Positions 42,685 through 52,133 of a stretch of 57,052 bases of DNA are shown in pieces. Position 1 is the first letter of the stretch, and every line of letters begins with the position of its first letter. The position numbers and the translations under genes were made by a program. Below the pieces are notes generated by a model. It was given only the letters and a program-made list of their open reading frames with translations, was not told the origin of the DNA and ran no database searches. This DNA comes from an uncultured Collinsella sp. (GTDB taxonomy: Bacteria; Actinomycetota; Coriobacteriia; Coriobacteriales; Coriobacteriaceae): contig UQMW01000009.1 of assembly GCA_900542275.1 (NCBI GenBank), positions 1 through 57,052 of the forward strand, in the 5' to 3' direction.

Positions 42685-43620
42685 CTAGGCTTTTTTGGGT
42701 TTGTTGACGATGATGATGCCGCCGCAGACCAACAACAGGGCAACGATGACGGTAACGGGGCTCGTGCCAGCGCCCTCGCCGAGCAGCAGTGCGCTCAACA
42801 GCACGCCAAAGACCGGGTTCATAAAGCCAAAGACCGACACGCGGCTGACGGGGTTGACGGCGAGCAGGCGGGACCACAGCGAGTAGGCGACCGCGGAGAT
42901 AAGCGCCATGTAGATGATGAGCGCGATGGCGGGGGCGATTTCGGTGGGGGACAACGTGCCGCCCATCAAAAACCCGATGGCGGTAAGGACCACGCCACCG
43001 ACTAAAAACTGCCAGCCGGCGAGCAAGACGCCGTCATGCTCGCGCGAGAAGATGCCAATGAGGCAGGTCGACAGGGCGCCCGCAACAGTGGAGGCCAAGA
43101 TAAATCCCTCGCCGTCGAGCGTAAAGCCAAAGGTGCCATCCGCGCCCGAAAGGTTGACGAGCGCGACACCGGCAAAGCCCAGTACGCAGCCGAGCACTTT
43201 GGCCGCATCGAGCTTTTCGGTGCGAAACGCCAGGGCGGCAAAGAGGATGGCTAGGAAGTTGGCGCTGGCCTCGATGATGGAGCTCGACATGGCGCTGGCG
43301 CGCGAGAGGCCCAGATAGAAAAAGAAGTATTGACCGATGGTCTGAAAGAGCGACAAGATAAAGATGGGCTTGATATCGCGTACCTGTGGGACGAGCGGGC
43401 GGCGCTGGGCCGCACTCATACCGGCGATAACCAGGATACCGGCAAGCGTGAAGCGCAAACCTGCAAAGAGCAGTTGCGAGGCGCTATCGTGCGCCGGGAT
43501 ACCAAAGAGTGCGTAGCCGATCTTGATGCAGGGAAAGGCCGATCCCCAGAGTGCACAGCAAACAAGACAGCCCAGGATGAGTCCGGGCAGGGTGGCGAGA
43601 TACGGCTTGCGGCTTTCCAT
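42685..43620 (-). CDS. EamA/DMT-family transporter
   Basis: A 311-aa drug/metabolite transporter with ten hydrophobic spans in two EamA halves. LWGSAFPCIKIGY marks the first half and a late FGFMNPVFGVLLSALLLGE the second. It most likely exports an amino acid or metabolite; the substrate cannot be read from sequence. The ATG at 43620 has GGAAGG upstream; 14 extra codons at the 5' end of the frame are excluded. Confidence 0.88.
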   Translation of the reverse strand: MESRKPYLATLPGLILGCLVCCALWGSAFPCIKIGYALFGIPAHDSASQLLFAGLRFTLAGILVIAGMSAAQRRPLVPQVRDIKPIFILSLFQTIGQYFFFYLGLSRASAMSSSIIEASANFLAILFAALAFRTEKLDAAKVLGCVLGFAGVALVNLSGADGTFGFTLDGEGFILASTVAGALSTCLIGIFSREHDGVLLAGWQFLVGGVVLTAIGFLMGGTLSPTEIAPAIALIIYMALISAVAYSLWSRLLAVNPVSRVSVFGFMNPVFGVLLSALLLGEGAGTSPVTVIVALLLVCGGIIIVNKPKKA

Positions 43621-43640
43621 GATGTCCTTCCTACATGCGC

Positions 43641-43681
43641 GAAGTAAAAAAGAACCCGCCACCGGATGTGTCGGTGGCGGG
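43641..43681 (-). terminator. Terminator of purL
   Basis: On the minus strand: a perfect 10-bp stem CCCGCCACCG/CGGTGGCGGG (43655-43664, 43672-43681) followed by TTCTTTTTTAC. It lies between the purL stop and the DMT gene. Confidence 0.85.
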
Positions 43682-43719
43682 TGTTGTTACCCGAAGGGAT
43701 TGTACCTGATGGGAAAGGT

Positions 43720-46700
43720 TTAAGCGAAGTAGGCCACGCCGCTCTCAAAGATCGGCATGAACTTATCGCCGGGGACATGCTCGGGCACGTTACGGTACAG
43801 GTTGTCGCCGCGACGCTCGGCATGGCCCATCTTGCCCAGGACGCGGCCGTCGGGGCTCGTGATGCCCTCGATGGCGAGTGCGGAGCCGTTGGGGTTGACG
43901 GAGAGATCCATGCTGGGCTTGCCGTTCTCGCCCACGTACTGCGTGGCGACCTGGCCGTTGGCGATCAGCTGGGTGAGCACTTCGTCATTGGCGACAAAGC
44001 GGCCCTCGCCGTGGCTGATGGCGACGGTGTAGGGGTCGTCCAGGCTGCACTGCGACAGCCACGGGGACAGGTTGGACGAGATACGGGTGCGCACCAGACG
44101 GCTCTGATGGCGACCGATGGTGTTGAACGTAAGCGTGGGCGCATCAGGCGTGGCGTCGACGATGTCGCCGTAGGGCACCAGACCGAGCTTGATCAGGGCC
44201 TGGAAGCCGTTGCAGATGCCCAGCATCAGGCCGTCGCGGGCCTTGAGCAGGTCGCGGACTGCCTCGGTGACCTCGGGAGCGCGGAAGAACGCCGTGATGA
44301 ACTTGGCGGAGCCATCGGGCTCGTCGCCGCCCGAGAAGCCGCCGGGGATCATGACGATCTGGCTTGCACGGATGCGGCGGGCAAGCTCGTGGGTGCTCTC
44401 GGCGACGGCCTCGGGCGTGAGGTTGTTGATCACGAAGGTGTCGGCCTCGGCGCCGGCGGCGCGGAAAGCGCGGGCGCTATCGTACTCGCAGTTGTTGCCG
44501 GGGAACACGGGGATTACCACGCGCGGGCGGGCGATCTTGGCGCCGCCGTACACGTGGATATCCTTGGCACGGAAGTCGATGGTCTCGACCTCGGCGGACT
44601 CGCCGGCGCTGCGGTAGGCAAAGACGCCCTCGATGCCGCTCTCCCAGGCTTCCTGGAGCTCGGAGAGCTCGATGACTTCGGAGCCGGTGTCGATGACATA
44701 GCCCTCGACGGTGGTGCCCAGGGGCTCGACGACAACGCCGTTGGCGACCTCGGGCAGCTCGGCATCCTCGGCGAGCTCGACGATAAAGCTGCCGTAGAGC
44801 GGGGCGAAGAGGCTCTCCACGTCCACGTCCTCGGCAAGCTCGATACCGATCTGGTTGCCGACACACATCTTAAAGAGGCTCTCGGCGCCGCAGCCGTAGC
44901 CGGGCGTGGAGACGGCCAGGGCGTCGCCGGCGGCGGTGAGCGCCTCGACGGCGTCAAATGCGGCGAGCAGCTGCTGGGCATCGGGACGGTAGTCCTGGCC
45001 ATAGGTGGCGGGGGCGATGCGGACGACGCGGTGCGTCAGGCCCTTGAACTCGGGGGAGACAGCGCGGGCCGCCTTGCCCACGGCGACAGCGAAGCTGATC
45101 AGGGTCGGCGGAACGTTGAGCTCGCCGGCCTCGTCCTCAAACGAGCCGCTCATGGAGTCCTTGCCGCCGATGGCGCCGGCACCCAGGTCGACTTGGGCCA
45201 TGAGGGCGCCCAGGACGGCTGCCGTGGGCTTGCCCCAGCGCTCGGCCTCGGTGCGCAGACGCTCGAAGTACTCCTGGAAGGAGAGATAGGCGCGCTTGTG
45301 CTCAAAGCCGGCAGCCACGAGCTTGGCGATGGACTCGACCACGGACAGGTAGGCGCCCGCAAACTGGTCGGCCTCCATCAGATAAGGGTTGAAGCCCCAT
45401 GCCATGGCACTCGCCGTGGTGGTCTCGCCGTCCACGGGGAACTTGGCGACCATGGCCGAGCTGGGGGTGAGCTGCGTCTTGCCGCCAAAGGGCATGAGCA
45501 CGGTCGCGGCGCCGATGGTGGAGTCGAAGCGCTCGGAAAGGCCCTTGTTAGAAGCGACGTTGAGGTCGGTGACGAGCGAGGTCATGCGCTCGGCGAGCGT
45601 GGTACCGGCCCAGCTGGGCTGCCACACACTGCGGGCGCAGACGTGGACGACCTGGTGCTTGGGCGCACCGTTGGAGTTGAGGAACTCGCGGGACAGATCG
45701 ACGATGGCGACGCCGTTCCAGGCCATGCGCATGCGCGGCTCGGCGGTAACCTCGGCGATAACGGTCGCCTCCAGGTTCTCCTCGGCGGCGTAGCCCATGA
45801 ACTCCTCGACGTCACCGTCGGCGACGGCGCAGGCCATGCGCTCCTGGGATTCAGAGATGGCGAGCTCGGTGCCGTCAAGACCGTCGTACTTTTTGGTCAC
45901 GGTATCAAGGTCGACATACAGGCCGTCGGCAAGCTCGCCTACGGCGACCGAGACACCGCCAGCGCCAAAGTCGTTGCAGCGCTTGATCAGACGGCAGGCA
46001 TCGCCGCGGCGGAACAGGCGCTGCAGCTTGCGCTCGACCGGGGCGTTGCCCTTCTGGACCTCGGCGCCCGATGTCTCGATGGACTCGGTGTTCTGGGTCT
46101 TGGAGGAGCCGGTGGCACCGCCGATGCCGTCACGGCCGGTGCGGCCACCCAAAAGGATGATCTTGTCGGTGGGGGCGGGGCACTCGCGACGCACGTGGTT
46201 TGCCGGGGTAGCGCCCACGACGGCGCCGACCTCCATGCGCTTGGCAACGTAGCCGGGGTGATAGAGCTCGTTGACCTGGCCGGTGGCAAGGCCGATCTGG
46301 TTGCCGTAGCTGGAGTAGCCGGCGGCAGCGGTGGTTACGAGCTTGCGCTGCGGCAGCTTGCCCTCGAGCGTCTCGGACACGGGGACGGTGGGGTCGCCGG
46401 CGCCGGTGACACGCATGGCCTGGTACACGTAGCTGCGGCCCGACAGCGGGTCGCGGATGGCACCGCCCACGCAGGTGGCGGCACCGCCGAAGGGCTCGAT
46501 CTCGGTCGGGTGGTTGTGGGTCTCGTTCTTAAAGAGGAACAGCCAGTCCTGGTCCTCGCCGTCGACATCGACCTTCACCTTGACGGTGCAGGCGTTGATC
46601 TCCTCGGACTCGTCGACATCGGTCATGACGCCGGTCTTCTTGAGGTACTTGGCGCCGATGGTGCCCATGTCCATGAGGCAGACGGGCTTGGTGTCGCGAC

Positions 46701-47466
46701 CGAGTTCGTGGCGCATCTCCATGTAGCGGTCGAAGGCCTGCTGCACCACGGCGTCGTCGATCGTCACGTCGTCCAGGACGGTGCCGAAGGTGGTGTGGCG
46801 GCAGTGATCGGACCAGTAGGTGTCGACCACGCGGATCTCGGTGATGGTGGGGTCGCGATCCTCATCGCGGAAGTACTGCTGGCAGAAGGCGATGTCCGCC
46901 TCGTCCATGGCAAGGCCGCGCTCGGAAATAAAGGCGGCAAGGCCGGCTTCGTCGAGCTCGCGGAAACCGTCGAGCACCTCGACGGGCTGGGGCTCGGGGG
47001 TCTCCATGTACAGCGTCTCGGGCAGGTCGAGCGAGGCGATGCGCGCCTCGACGGGGTTCACCACGTAGTGCTTGATGGCATCAATGGCGGCCTCGTCCAG
47101 AGCGCCCGAGATCATATAGACCTTGGCGGAGCGCACGGCGGGGCGCTCGCCCTGGCTGATGAGCTGCACGCACTCGCTGGCGGAGTCGGCGCGCTGGTCA
47201 AACTGGCCAGGCAGGAATTCGACGGCAAAGACGGCGCCATCGCTTGCGGGGAGCTCGTCGTAGGTCACATCGACCTGGGGCTCGCTAAAGACGGTCGGCA
47301 CGCAGGACCGGAAAAGCTCCTTGTCGATGCCCTCGACGTCGTAGCGGTTGATAATCCTCAGGGCCTCGATGCCCTTGATGCCGAGAATTTCGGTCAGCTC
47401 GCCCTTGAGCTGCTGAGCCTCGACGTCGAACCCGGGTTTCTTCTCCACGTAGATACGAGAGACCAT
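43720..47466 (-). CDS. purL: Phosphoribosylformylglycinamidine synthase, single-chain PurL
   Basis: A 1248-aa FGAM synthase that converts FGAR, glutamine and ATP to FGAM in purine synthesis. It joins the N-terminal PurS-like region, two AIRS-type halves (GGRTGRDGIGGATGSS glycine-rich loop, FGAGGVSVAVGE) and a C-terminal glutaminase. Cys1085 is in GICNGFQ, followed by SHGEGRF. The length and layout match the long clade seen in clostridia and bifidobacteria, not the small actinobacterial PurL that works with separate PurQ and PurS. The ATG at 47466 with AGGAAC upstream is preferred to an upstream frame extension to 47574. Confidence 0.96.
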   Translation of the reverse strand: MVSRIYVEKKPGFDVEAQQLKGELTEILGIKGIEALRIINRYDVEGIDKELFRSCVPTVFSEPQVDVTYDELPASDGAVFAVEFLPGQFDQRADSASECVQLISQGERPAVRSAKVYMISGALDEAAIDAIKHYVVNPVEARIASLDLPETLYMETPEPQPVEVLDGFRELDEAGLAAFISERGLAMDEADIAFCQQYFRDEDRDPTITEIRVVDTYWSDHCRHTTFGTVLDDVTIDDAVVQQAFDRYMEMRHELGRDTKPVCLMDMGTIGAKYLKKTGVMTDVDESEEINACTVKVKVDVDGEDQDWLFLFKNETHNHPTEIEPFGGAATCVGGAIRDPLSGRSYVYQAMRVTGAGDPTVPVSETLEGKLPQRKLVTTAAAGYSSYGNQIGLATGQVNELYHPGYVAKRMEVGAVVGATPANHVRRECPAPTDKIILLGGRTGRDGIGGATGSSKTQNTESIETSGAEVQKGNAPVERKLQRLFRRGDACRLIKRCNDFGAGGVSVAVGELADGLYVDLDTVTKKYDGLDGTELAISESQERMACAVADGDVEEFMGYAAEENLEATVIAEVTAEPRMRMAWNGVAIVDLSREFLNSNGAPKHQVVHVCARSVWQPSWAGTTLAERMTSLVTDLNVASNKGLSERFDSTIGAATVLMPFGGKTQLTPSSAMVAKFPVDGETTTASAMAWGFNPYLMEADQFAGAYLSVVESIAKLVAAGFEHKRAYLSFQEYFERLRTEAERWGKPTAAVLGALMAQVDLGAGAIGGKDSMSGSFEDEAGELNVPPTLISFAVAVGKAARAVSPEFKGLTHRVVRIAPATYGQDYRPDAQQLLAAFDAVEALTAAGDALAVSTPGYGCGAESLFKMCVGNQIGIELAEDVDVESLFAPLYGSFIVELAEDAELPEVANGVVVEPLGTTVEGYVIDTGSEVIELSELQEAWESGIEGVFAYRSAGESAEVETIDFRAKDIHVYGGAKIARPRVVIPVFPGNNCEYDSARAFRAAGAEADTFVINNLTPEAVAESTHELARRIRASQIVMIPGGFSGGDEPDGSAKFITAFFRAPEVTEAVRDLLKARDGLMLGICNGFQALIKLGLVPYGDIVDATPDAPTLTFNTIGRHQSRLVRTRISSNLSPWLSQCSLDDPYTVAISHGEGRFVANDEVLTQLIANGQVATQYVGENGKPSMDLSVNPNGSALAIEGITSPDGRVLGKMGHAERRGDNLYRNVPEHVPGDKFMPIFESGVAYFA

Positions 47467-47650
47467 TGGTTCCTGCCTTCCTGATCGGTTGGGCGTACGG
47501 TACGGTATGCGGCAGCGGTCGGTTTGCGGGGTCTGCCCTGCGGTCGCCTTGAGCCACATGTTTGTAAACCTCACTATGATACGACAGCTCGCGGCGCGTT
47601 GAGGACGGCGAGGGTGCTACAGTGAAGCGCAAACAAGAGAAAGGCATCAC

Positions 47651-49210
47651 ATGGCATTCGTTTCGCTCGCCATCATCGCACTCGTGGCCTTTGCGAGTCC
47701 TTTTATCGCCTCGGCGATTCCCGGAAAACCCGTTCCCGAGACGGTCTTTTTGCTCGTGCTCGGCGCGGTACTGGGACCCCATATGCTCGGCGTCATCCAT
47801 GTAGATGCTGAGGTCTCGCTTGTGTCCGAGCTGGGCCTGGCCTTTTTGTTCCTGCTTGCCGGCTTTGAGATCGACCCCAAGAGCATCACGGGCGTCGAGG
47901 GGCGCTACGGCTTGGCGACGTGGGTCGTCACGTTTGGTATCGCCTGGCTTGCCGTGCGCTTTACCCCGTGGTTCTCAGTCAGTCATTTCGACGGTATCGC
48001 CGTGACGCTTGCCCTCACTTCGACGGCGCTCGGTACGCTTGTGCCCATCATGCGCGAGCGCTCGCTCACCGGCACGCGCGTGGGCGACTCGATTCTCGCG
48101 TATGGCACTTGGGGCGAGCTCGGTCCCGTGCTCGCCATGTCGGTGCTGCTGTCTGCCCGCACTGGCATCCAAACGCTCGTAATCCTTGGCTTGTTTGCGG
48201 TGGTTTGCGTGTTGCTGGCCGTGGTCCCAAGCCGCTCCAAGCGCGTCGGCAGCCGCTTCTTTGCGTTTGTCGAGGAGCGCGCCGATACCACGTCGCAGAC
48301 CTTCGTGCGCCTGACGGTGCTCATCCTGGTCACGCTCGTGGCGTTCTCGGCCGTCTTTGATCTCGACATCGTGTTGGGTTCTTTTGCCGCCGGCTTTGTC
48401 CTGCGCTATATCATCCCCGAGGGCAACCATACGCTCGAGACCAAGCTCGACGGTCTGGCCTACGGTTTTTTGATTCCGGTGTTCTTTACCGTATCGGGCG
48501 CAAAGATCGATCTGACGGCCGTGGCGTCGCGCCCGGGTCTGCTCGTGGGCTTTATCGTGGCGTTGTTGATTATTCGTGCCGTGCCTATTCTTATTTCCAT
48601 GAGCATTTGTCCTGCGACGCGCGATGTGTCGGCGTATGGTCGCATTACCGTGGCCCTGTACTGCACCACGGCGCTGCCGATCATCGTTGCCGTTACGAGC
48701 GTTGCCGTCAACGCGGGCGCGCTGTCGCAAGATATTGCGTCGGTCATGGTTGCCGCCGGTGCCATCACGGTGTTCTTGATGCCATTGCTCGCGCAGCTCT
48801 TCTACCGCGTGGTGGATGCCGCACCGGTCGCCGCCGTGGCAGAGGTTGCCGAGCATCCATCCGATGCGCTCGACATCTTGCGCGCCCACCACGACCTAGC
48901 GAGCTTGCTCGCGCGCGAGCACGAGCTGCTGACCTCGCATGGCCATGGTCGCGTATTCGAGGGCCTGCCTACGCTCGATACGATTGCCGAGCGTCTTTCC
49001 GCCGAGGCAGCGAGCGGCCACATCGATGCCCGCATCGTGGACGCGGCGCACCTGCTTGCCGATAAGACCTATGGAGACGAGGTCGACCCGTCCGAGCTGA
49101 CTCCGCGTGAGCGCCGCCGCCTGGAGCGCGCCAAGCTCGCCGTGCGCGAATACCGCCGCCGCATGCTGGAGCTCTATGCGCGCGAAGATACGCAAGATGA
49201 CGACAAGTAG
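47651..49210 (+). CDS. CPA2-family cation/proton antiporter
   Basis: A 519-aa protein with 12 or so hydrophobic spans (about 1-390) of the Kef/NapA type; FLFLLAGFEIDP carries the conserved acidic ion-site motif and an LTSTALGTLVP segment follows. The about 130-residue cytoplasmic tail is charged and ends in a basic/acidic stretch, without a recognisable TrkA-N domain. It probably exchanges Na+ or K+ for H+. The ATG at 47651 has AAAGGC upstream; the gene is divergent from purL. Confidence 0.87.
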   Translation: MAFVSLAIIALVAFASPFIASAIPGKPVPETVFLLVLGAVLGPHMLGVIHVDAEVSLVSELGLAFLFLLAGFEIDPKSITGVEGRYGLATWVVTFGIAWLAVRFTPWFSVSHFDGIAVTLALTSTALGTLVPIMRERSLTGTRVGDSILAYGTWGELGPVLAMSVLLSARTGIQTLVILGLFAVVCVLLAVVPSRSKRVGSRFFAFVEERADTTSQTFVRLTVLILVTLVAFSAVFDLDIVLGSFAAGFVLRYIIPEGNHTLETKLDGLAYGFLIPVFFTVSGAKIDLTAVASRPGLLVGFIVALLIIRAVPILISMSICPATRDVSAYGRITVALYCTTALPIIVAVTSVAVNAGALSQDIASVMVAAGAITVFLMPLLAQLFYRVVDAAPVAAVAEVAEHPSDALDILRAHHDLASLLAREHELLTSHGHGRVFEGLPTLDTIAERLSAEAASGHIDARIVDAAHLLADKTYGDEVDPSELTPRERRRLERAKLAVREYRRRMLELYAREDTQDDDK

Positions 49211-49246
49211 CCGGTGCTCTCTCGGGGAAACTTCCCCTTAAACAGA

Positions 49247-49291
49247 AGAAGGCGCGCTGCCTGCAATTGATGCGGGCGGCGCGCCTTCTTT
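49247..49291. terminator. Bidirectional terminator
   Basis: An 11-bp stem AGAAGGCGCGC (49247-49257) with GCGCGCCTTCT (49279-49289), extended inward by GCC/GGC, followed by TTTG. It serves the antiporter on the plus strand and the SDR gene on the minus strand. Confidence 0.85.
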
Positions 49292-49325
49292 GTTGGGCTA
49301 TGTTGAGGCTGGGGCTTGTGGTCCC

Positions 49326-50075
49326 TTAAGAGCGGGCAGCTCCGTCGACGGGGAGCACAGCGCCCGTAACGTAGGCGGCCATGTCGCTCGCTAGGAAGAC
49401 AAAGGCGTTGGCGACATCCTCGGGCTCGCCCATGCGGCCGAGCGGGATGGTAGCGATGATGGGCTTGATGACTTCTTCGGGCAGGTTGGCGACCATGTCG
49501 GTCCTGGTTACGCCGGGGGCGACGGCATTGACGCGAATGCCCACGGGGGCGAGCTCGCGTGAGAGCGACTGGACCATGCCGTTGACGGCGAACTTGGACG
49601 TGGGATAGCCAACGCCGGAGGGCTGACCGTACTTAGCGACCATCGAGCTCGTGGTGGTGATGGTGCCACCGTGGCCGGCTTCGGTCATGATCTTGGCAGC
49701 GGCCTGGTGACCATTAAAGACGGCGACGACGTTGAGGTCCATGACCTTGGCGAACTCCTCGGCCGTGTAGTCCAAAAGGGGCGAGCGCTGGGAGATACCG
49801 GCATTGTTGACGACCGTGTCGAGACCGCCCATGTCGGCTGCGGCCTGCGTAAAGGCCTCGGTTACGGCCTCGAGTGAGGTGAGGTTGCACGAACGCCCCC
49901 AGATCTTTGCCTCGGGATAGGCGGCGGCGAGCTTCTCAACGGCCGCGTCGGCGGTTTCCTGACGCGAACCAAAGACGGTGACGGCGGCGCCTTCCTCGAT
50001 AAAACGGCAGGCGATGGCATAGCCGATACCGCGCGTGCCTCCGGTGATGATTGCTTTCTTACCCTCGAGCAACAT
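49326..50075 (-). CDS. SDR-family oxidoreductase, FabG-like
   Basis: A 249-aa short-chain dehydrogenase: cofactor motif TGGTRGIG (11-18), NNAGIS, SSM and the catalytic YPTSK (YxxxK). The C-terminal PVDGAARS is typical of FabG-like enzymes. Because gut Coriobacteriia often carry hydroxysteroid dehydrogenases of this fold, a bile-acid or similar role is possible, but nothing in the sequence proves it; the substrate is open. The ATG at 50075 has GGAGG upstream. Confidence 0.88.
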   Translation of the reverse strand: MLLEGKKAIITGGTRGIGYAIACRFIEEGAAVTVFGSRQETADAAVEKLAAAYPEAKIWGRSCNLTSLEAVTEAFTQAAADMGGLDTVVNNAGISQRSPLLDYTAEEFAKVMDLNVVAVFNGHQAAAKIMTEAGHGGTITTTSSMVAKYGQPSGVGYPTSKFAVNGMVQSLSRELAPVGIRVNAVAPGVTRTDMVANLPEEVIKPIIATIPLGRMGEPEDVANAFVFLASDMAAYVTGAVLPVDGAARS

Positions 50076-50225
50076 GGTGCCTCCATTCTTCGGGGGTGGA
50101 CATACGCAGCACAGCATAACGGCGCGCAAAATCAACTTCGTTCGCATATCGGTAAACGGCACCCTCGGTTGTCAGCGAATGGCCAAGTTGTTCAAACTTT
50201 TGCTTGATGAACGCAATGGGCGGTT

Positions 50226-50264
50226 TCAAACAAAGGGGCTCCCATCCAAACGGACGGGAGCCCC
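50226..50264 (-). terminator. Terminator of homoserine dehydrogenase gene
   Basis: On the minus strand GGGGCTCCC (50256-50264) pairs with GGGAGCCCC (50235-50243), followed by TTTGTTTGA. It is 32 bp past the stop. Confidence 0.85.
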
Positions 50265-50295
50265 TCAGGTGCTATGTTGTGTGCCAAGGACTGGA

Positions 50296-51639
50296 CTAGT
50301 TCGCCATGACGCCTTCGGTCCAGGCCTCGACGTCCTCGATGCGCAGGACGTTGGCGACCTCGGCCACGCAGTCGACGCTGGCAAGCTCGGCGGCGGCAGC
50401 CTGGACGTCCTTCTCGAGTGCGCGGTGCGTCAGGAAGATGACCGAGCAGGCATCGCTGACGCCCGACTTGCCGTCCTCGACCTGGTTGATGAGCGAGATC
50501 GAGATGTTGTGCTTGGCAAAGATGTCGACCGTCTCGGACAGGGCGCCCACGCGGTCGGCGACCTTCAGGCGCACATAGTACTTGGTCTGGAGCTCGTCCA
50601 TGGGCTTAAAGGCGAGGTTGTGGCCATAGGGCTCAATCTCGGGCAGCGGAGCCACGCCGCGGCTGATCTGCTCGGAGAGCGACAGGATATCGCCCACGAC
50701 GGCGCTCGCGGTGGGGAAGGAGCCTGCGCCGGCACCGTAGAACATGGTCTCGCCCACGGCGTCGCCCACCACGTAGACAGCGTTCATGGCGCCGTTGACC
50801 TTGGCAAGCATGTGGTCGGCGGGGATCAGCGTGGGATGCACCCGGACGTCGACGCCGGCGTCGGTGTTGCGTGCGATGCCCAGCAGCTTGATGGTGTAGC
50901 CGAGCTCGCGGGCCTGGGCAATGTCCTCGGCGCCGATGGTACGGATACCCTGCTGGTAGACATCGTCGGTGGTCACGCGGGTGCCAAAGCCGATGGAAGC
51001 GAGGATGGCCGTCTTGCTGGCGGCGTCGAAGCCGTCGACGTCGGCGGACGGGTCGGCCTCGGCATAGCCCTTTGCCTGGGCGTCGGCGAGCACGTCAGCG
51101 TAATCGGCGCCCTCGGCGTCCATGCGCGACAGGATGTAGTTGGTGGTGCCGTTGAGAATGCCAGCGATGGTCAGGATCTTGTTGCCCACCAGGTCGTGCT
51201 CAAGCGTGCTCACGATGGGGATGCCGCCGCCGCAGCTGGCCTCGCACTTAATCTGCACGCCACACGCGCGCGCCTTCTCGGCAAGCGTCTCGACGTGACG
51301 GCCCAGCAGGGCCTTGTTGGCAGAGACGACGTGCTTGCCGTTCTCGAAGGCGGTGGTGAAGATCTCGGTTGCGGGATGCTCGCCGCCGATCAGCTCGACG
51401 ACGATGTCGACGGCGGGGTCGGTGACGACGTCGTGCCAGTCACTCGTGAAGGCCTCGCGCTCAATGCCTGCCGCCTCGGCCTGCTCCCAGGCAAGCGCGC
51501 AGGCGCGGGTCAGCTTAAGGTCGATGCCGTAGGCTGCCAGGTACTCATCGTGGTGGCTCTTGATCAGACGGGCCACGCCGCCGCCGACGGTTCCCAGGCC
51601 GATCAGACCGACGTTCACGGTGCGCAGGGGTTCGCTCAT
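50296..51639 (-). CDS. hom: Homoserine dehydrogenase
   Basis: A 447-aa enzyme that reduces aspartate semialdehyde to homoserine for threonine and methionine synthesis. It has an N-terminal NAD(P) fold (GLIGLGTVGGGV), a catalytic region with GILNGTTNYIL and DVDGFDAASK, and a C-terminal ACT domain (about 360-437) for threonine feedback. The ATG at 51639 has AAGGAGC upstream. A promoter is visible at 51678-51706 and a terminator follows. Confidence 0.96.
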   Translation of the reverse strand: MSEPLRTVNVGLIGLGTVGGGVARLIKSHHDEYLAAYGIDLKLTRACALAWEQAEAAGIEREAFTSDWHDVVTDPAVDIVVELIGGEHPATEIFTTAFENGKHVVSANKALLGRHVETLAEKARACGVQIKCEASCGGGIPIVSTLEHDLVGNKILTIAGILNGTTNYILSRMDAEGADYADVLADAQAKGYAEADPSADVDGFDAASKTAILASIGFGTRVTTDDVYQQGIRTIGAEDIAQARELGYTIKLLGIARNTDAGVDVRVHPTLIPADHMLAKVNGAMNAVYVVGDAVGETMFYGAGAGSFPTASAVVGDILSLSEQISRGVAPLPEIEPYGHNLAFKPMDELQTKYYVRLKVADRVGALSETVDIFAKHNISISLINQVEDGKSGVSDACSVIFLTHRALEKDVQAAAAELASVDCVAEVANVLRIEDVEAWTEGVMAN

Positions 51640-51677
51640 AGATAGCTCCTTCGTGCATCTTGTGGATGGATTAACTG

Positions 51678-51706
51678 CTTATAGGCTGAGTGCATTCTAG
51701 CGTGAA
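51678..51706 (-). promoter_or_regulatory. Promoter of hom
   Basis: Read on the minus strand: TTCACG (-35, 51701-51706), a 17-bp spacer and TATAAG (-10, 51678-51683), one mismatch from TATAAT. The spacing is ideal and it is about 40 bp upstream of the hom ATG. Confidence 0.65.
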
Positions 51707-52133
51707 GTGCGGGCGCGTGCTTGCCAGGCAGCCGGAGCTGTGCAAAACGCTACCCCCGAAACGCTGCGGAAATATTGGAAACACGCTCGCTACAAACGAA
51801 CTCCCGTAACAAACTGTCAACGTTTGCGCCATAAGGTTTGCCCTGTACCGCAAGACGGCCGCATCGCGGCTAGCGAAAAGGGGGACACCATGTTTATTAA
51901 GAGCGGGAACGCTTGTAACAGAATGGAAACATTACTTTTACACAATAAAGTGGCATTACTGCATAAAAAAATAGAAATACGCAGAAATATGGATAAATGA
52001 ACAAATCCAAAGAAAAGTTGAAATATTCGCCACTTTTCCTAACTAAAGCGTCTACTATTTTGCGAACGCCGAACACGGCGAAGGATGGCCTGTCGGGTAA
52101 CCGAAACCCGACGAGATTTGAGAGGAGAGCCGC
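51707..52133 (+). other. Leader region upstream of the LIV operon
   Basis: AT-rich around 51890-52060, otherwise GC-rich. It holds the possible leader ORF (51890-52000), a GAAAAGT (52012-52018)/ACTTTTC (52032-52038) inverted repeat, a CGCCG-AACA-CGGCG hairpin (52067-52080) and a GTCGGGT (52092-52098)/ACCCGAC (52106-52112) hairpin just before the livK ribosome site. I find no strong rho-independent terminator, so attenuation is not demonstrated. Confidence 0.5.
51890..52000 (+). CDS. Possible branched-chain leader peptide
   Basis: A 36-aa ORF starting with a strong AAAAGGGGGA ribosome site 5 nt before ATG. It contains ETLLLHNKVALLHKKIEI, dense in Leu, Val and Ile, encoded by codons that are rare in a GC-rich genome (TTA three times, CTT, ATA twice). 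It precedes the LIV transporter, as a regulatory leader peptide would. It lies in an AT-rich region and may be chance; no terminator hairpin supports attenuation yet. Confidence 0.35.
   Translation: MFIKSGNACNRMETLLLHNKVALLHKKIEIRRNMDK

Noticed and set aside
43666..47484. A 1272-aa plus-strand open frame antisense to purL
   Set aside because: It mirrors the purL coding region; its composition (Leu/Gly/Asp/His-rich, repetitive) is typical of reverse-complement reading of GC-rich codons, and purL has full motifs.
49326..50075. Naming the SDR a hydroxysteroid dehydrogenase
   Set aside because: The motif set is generic FabG-like; no specific residue proves steroid activity.
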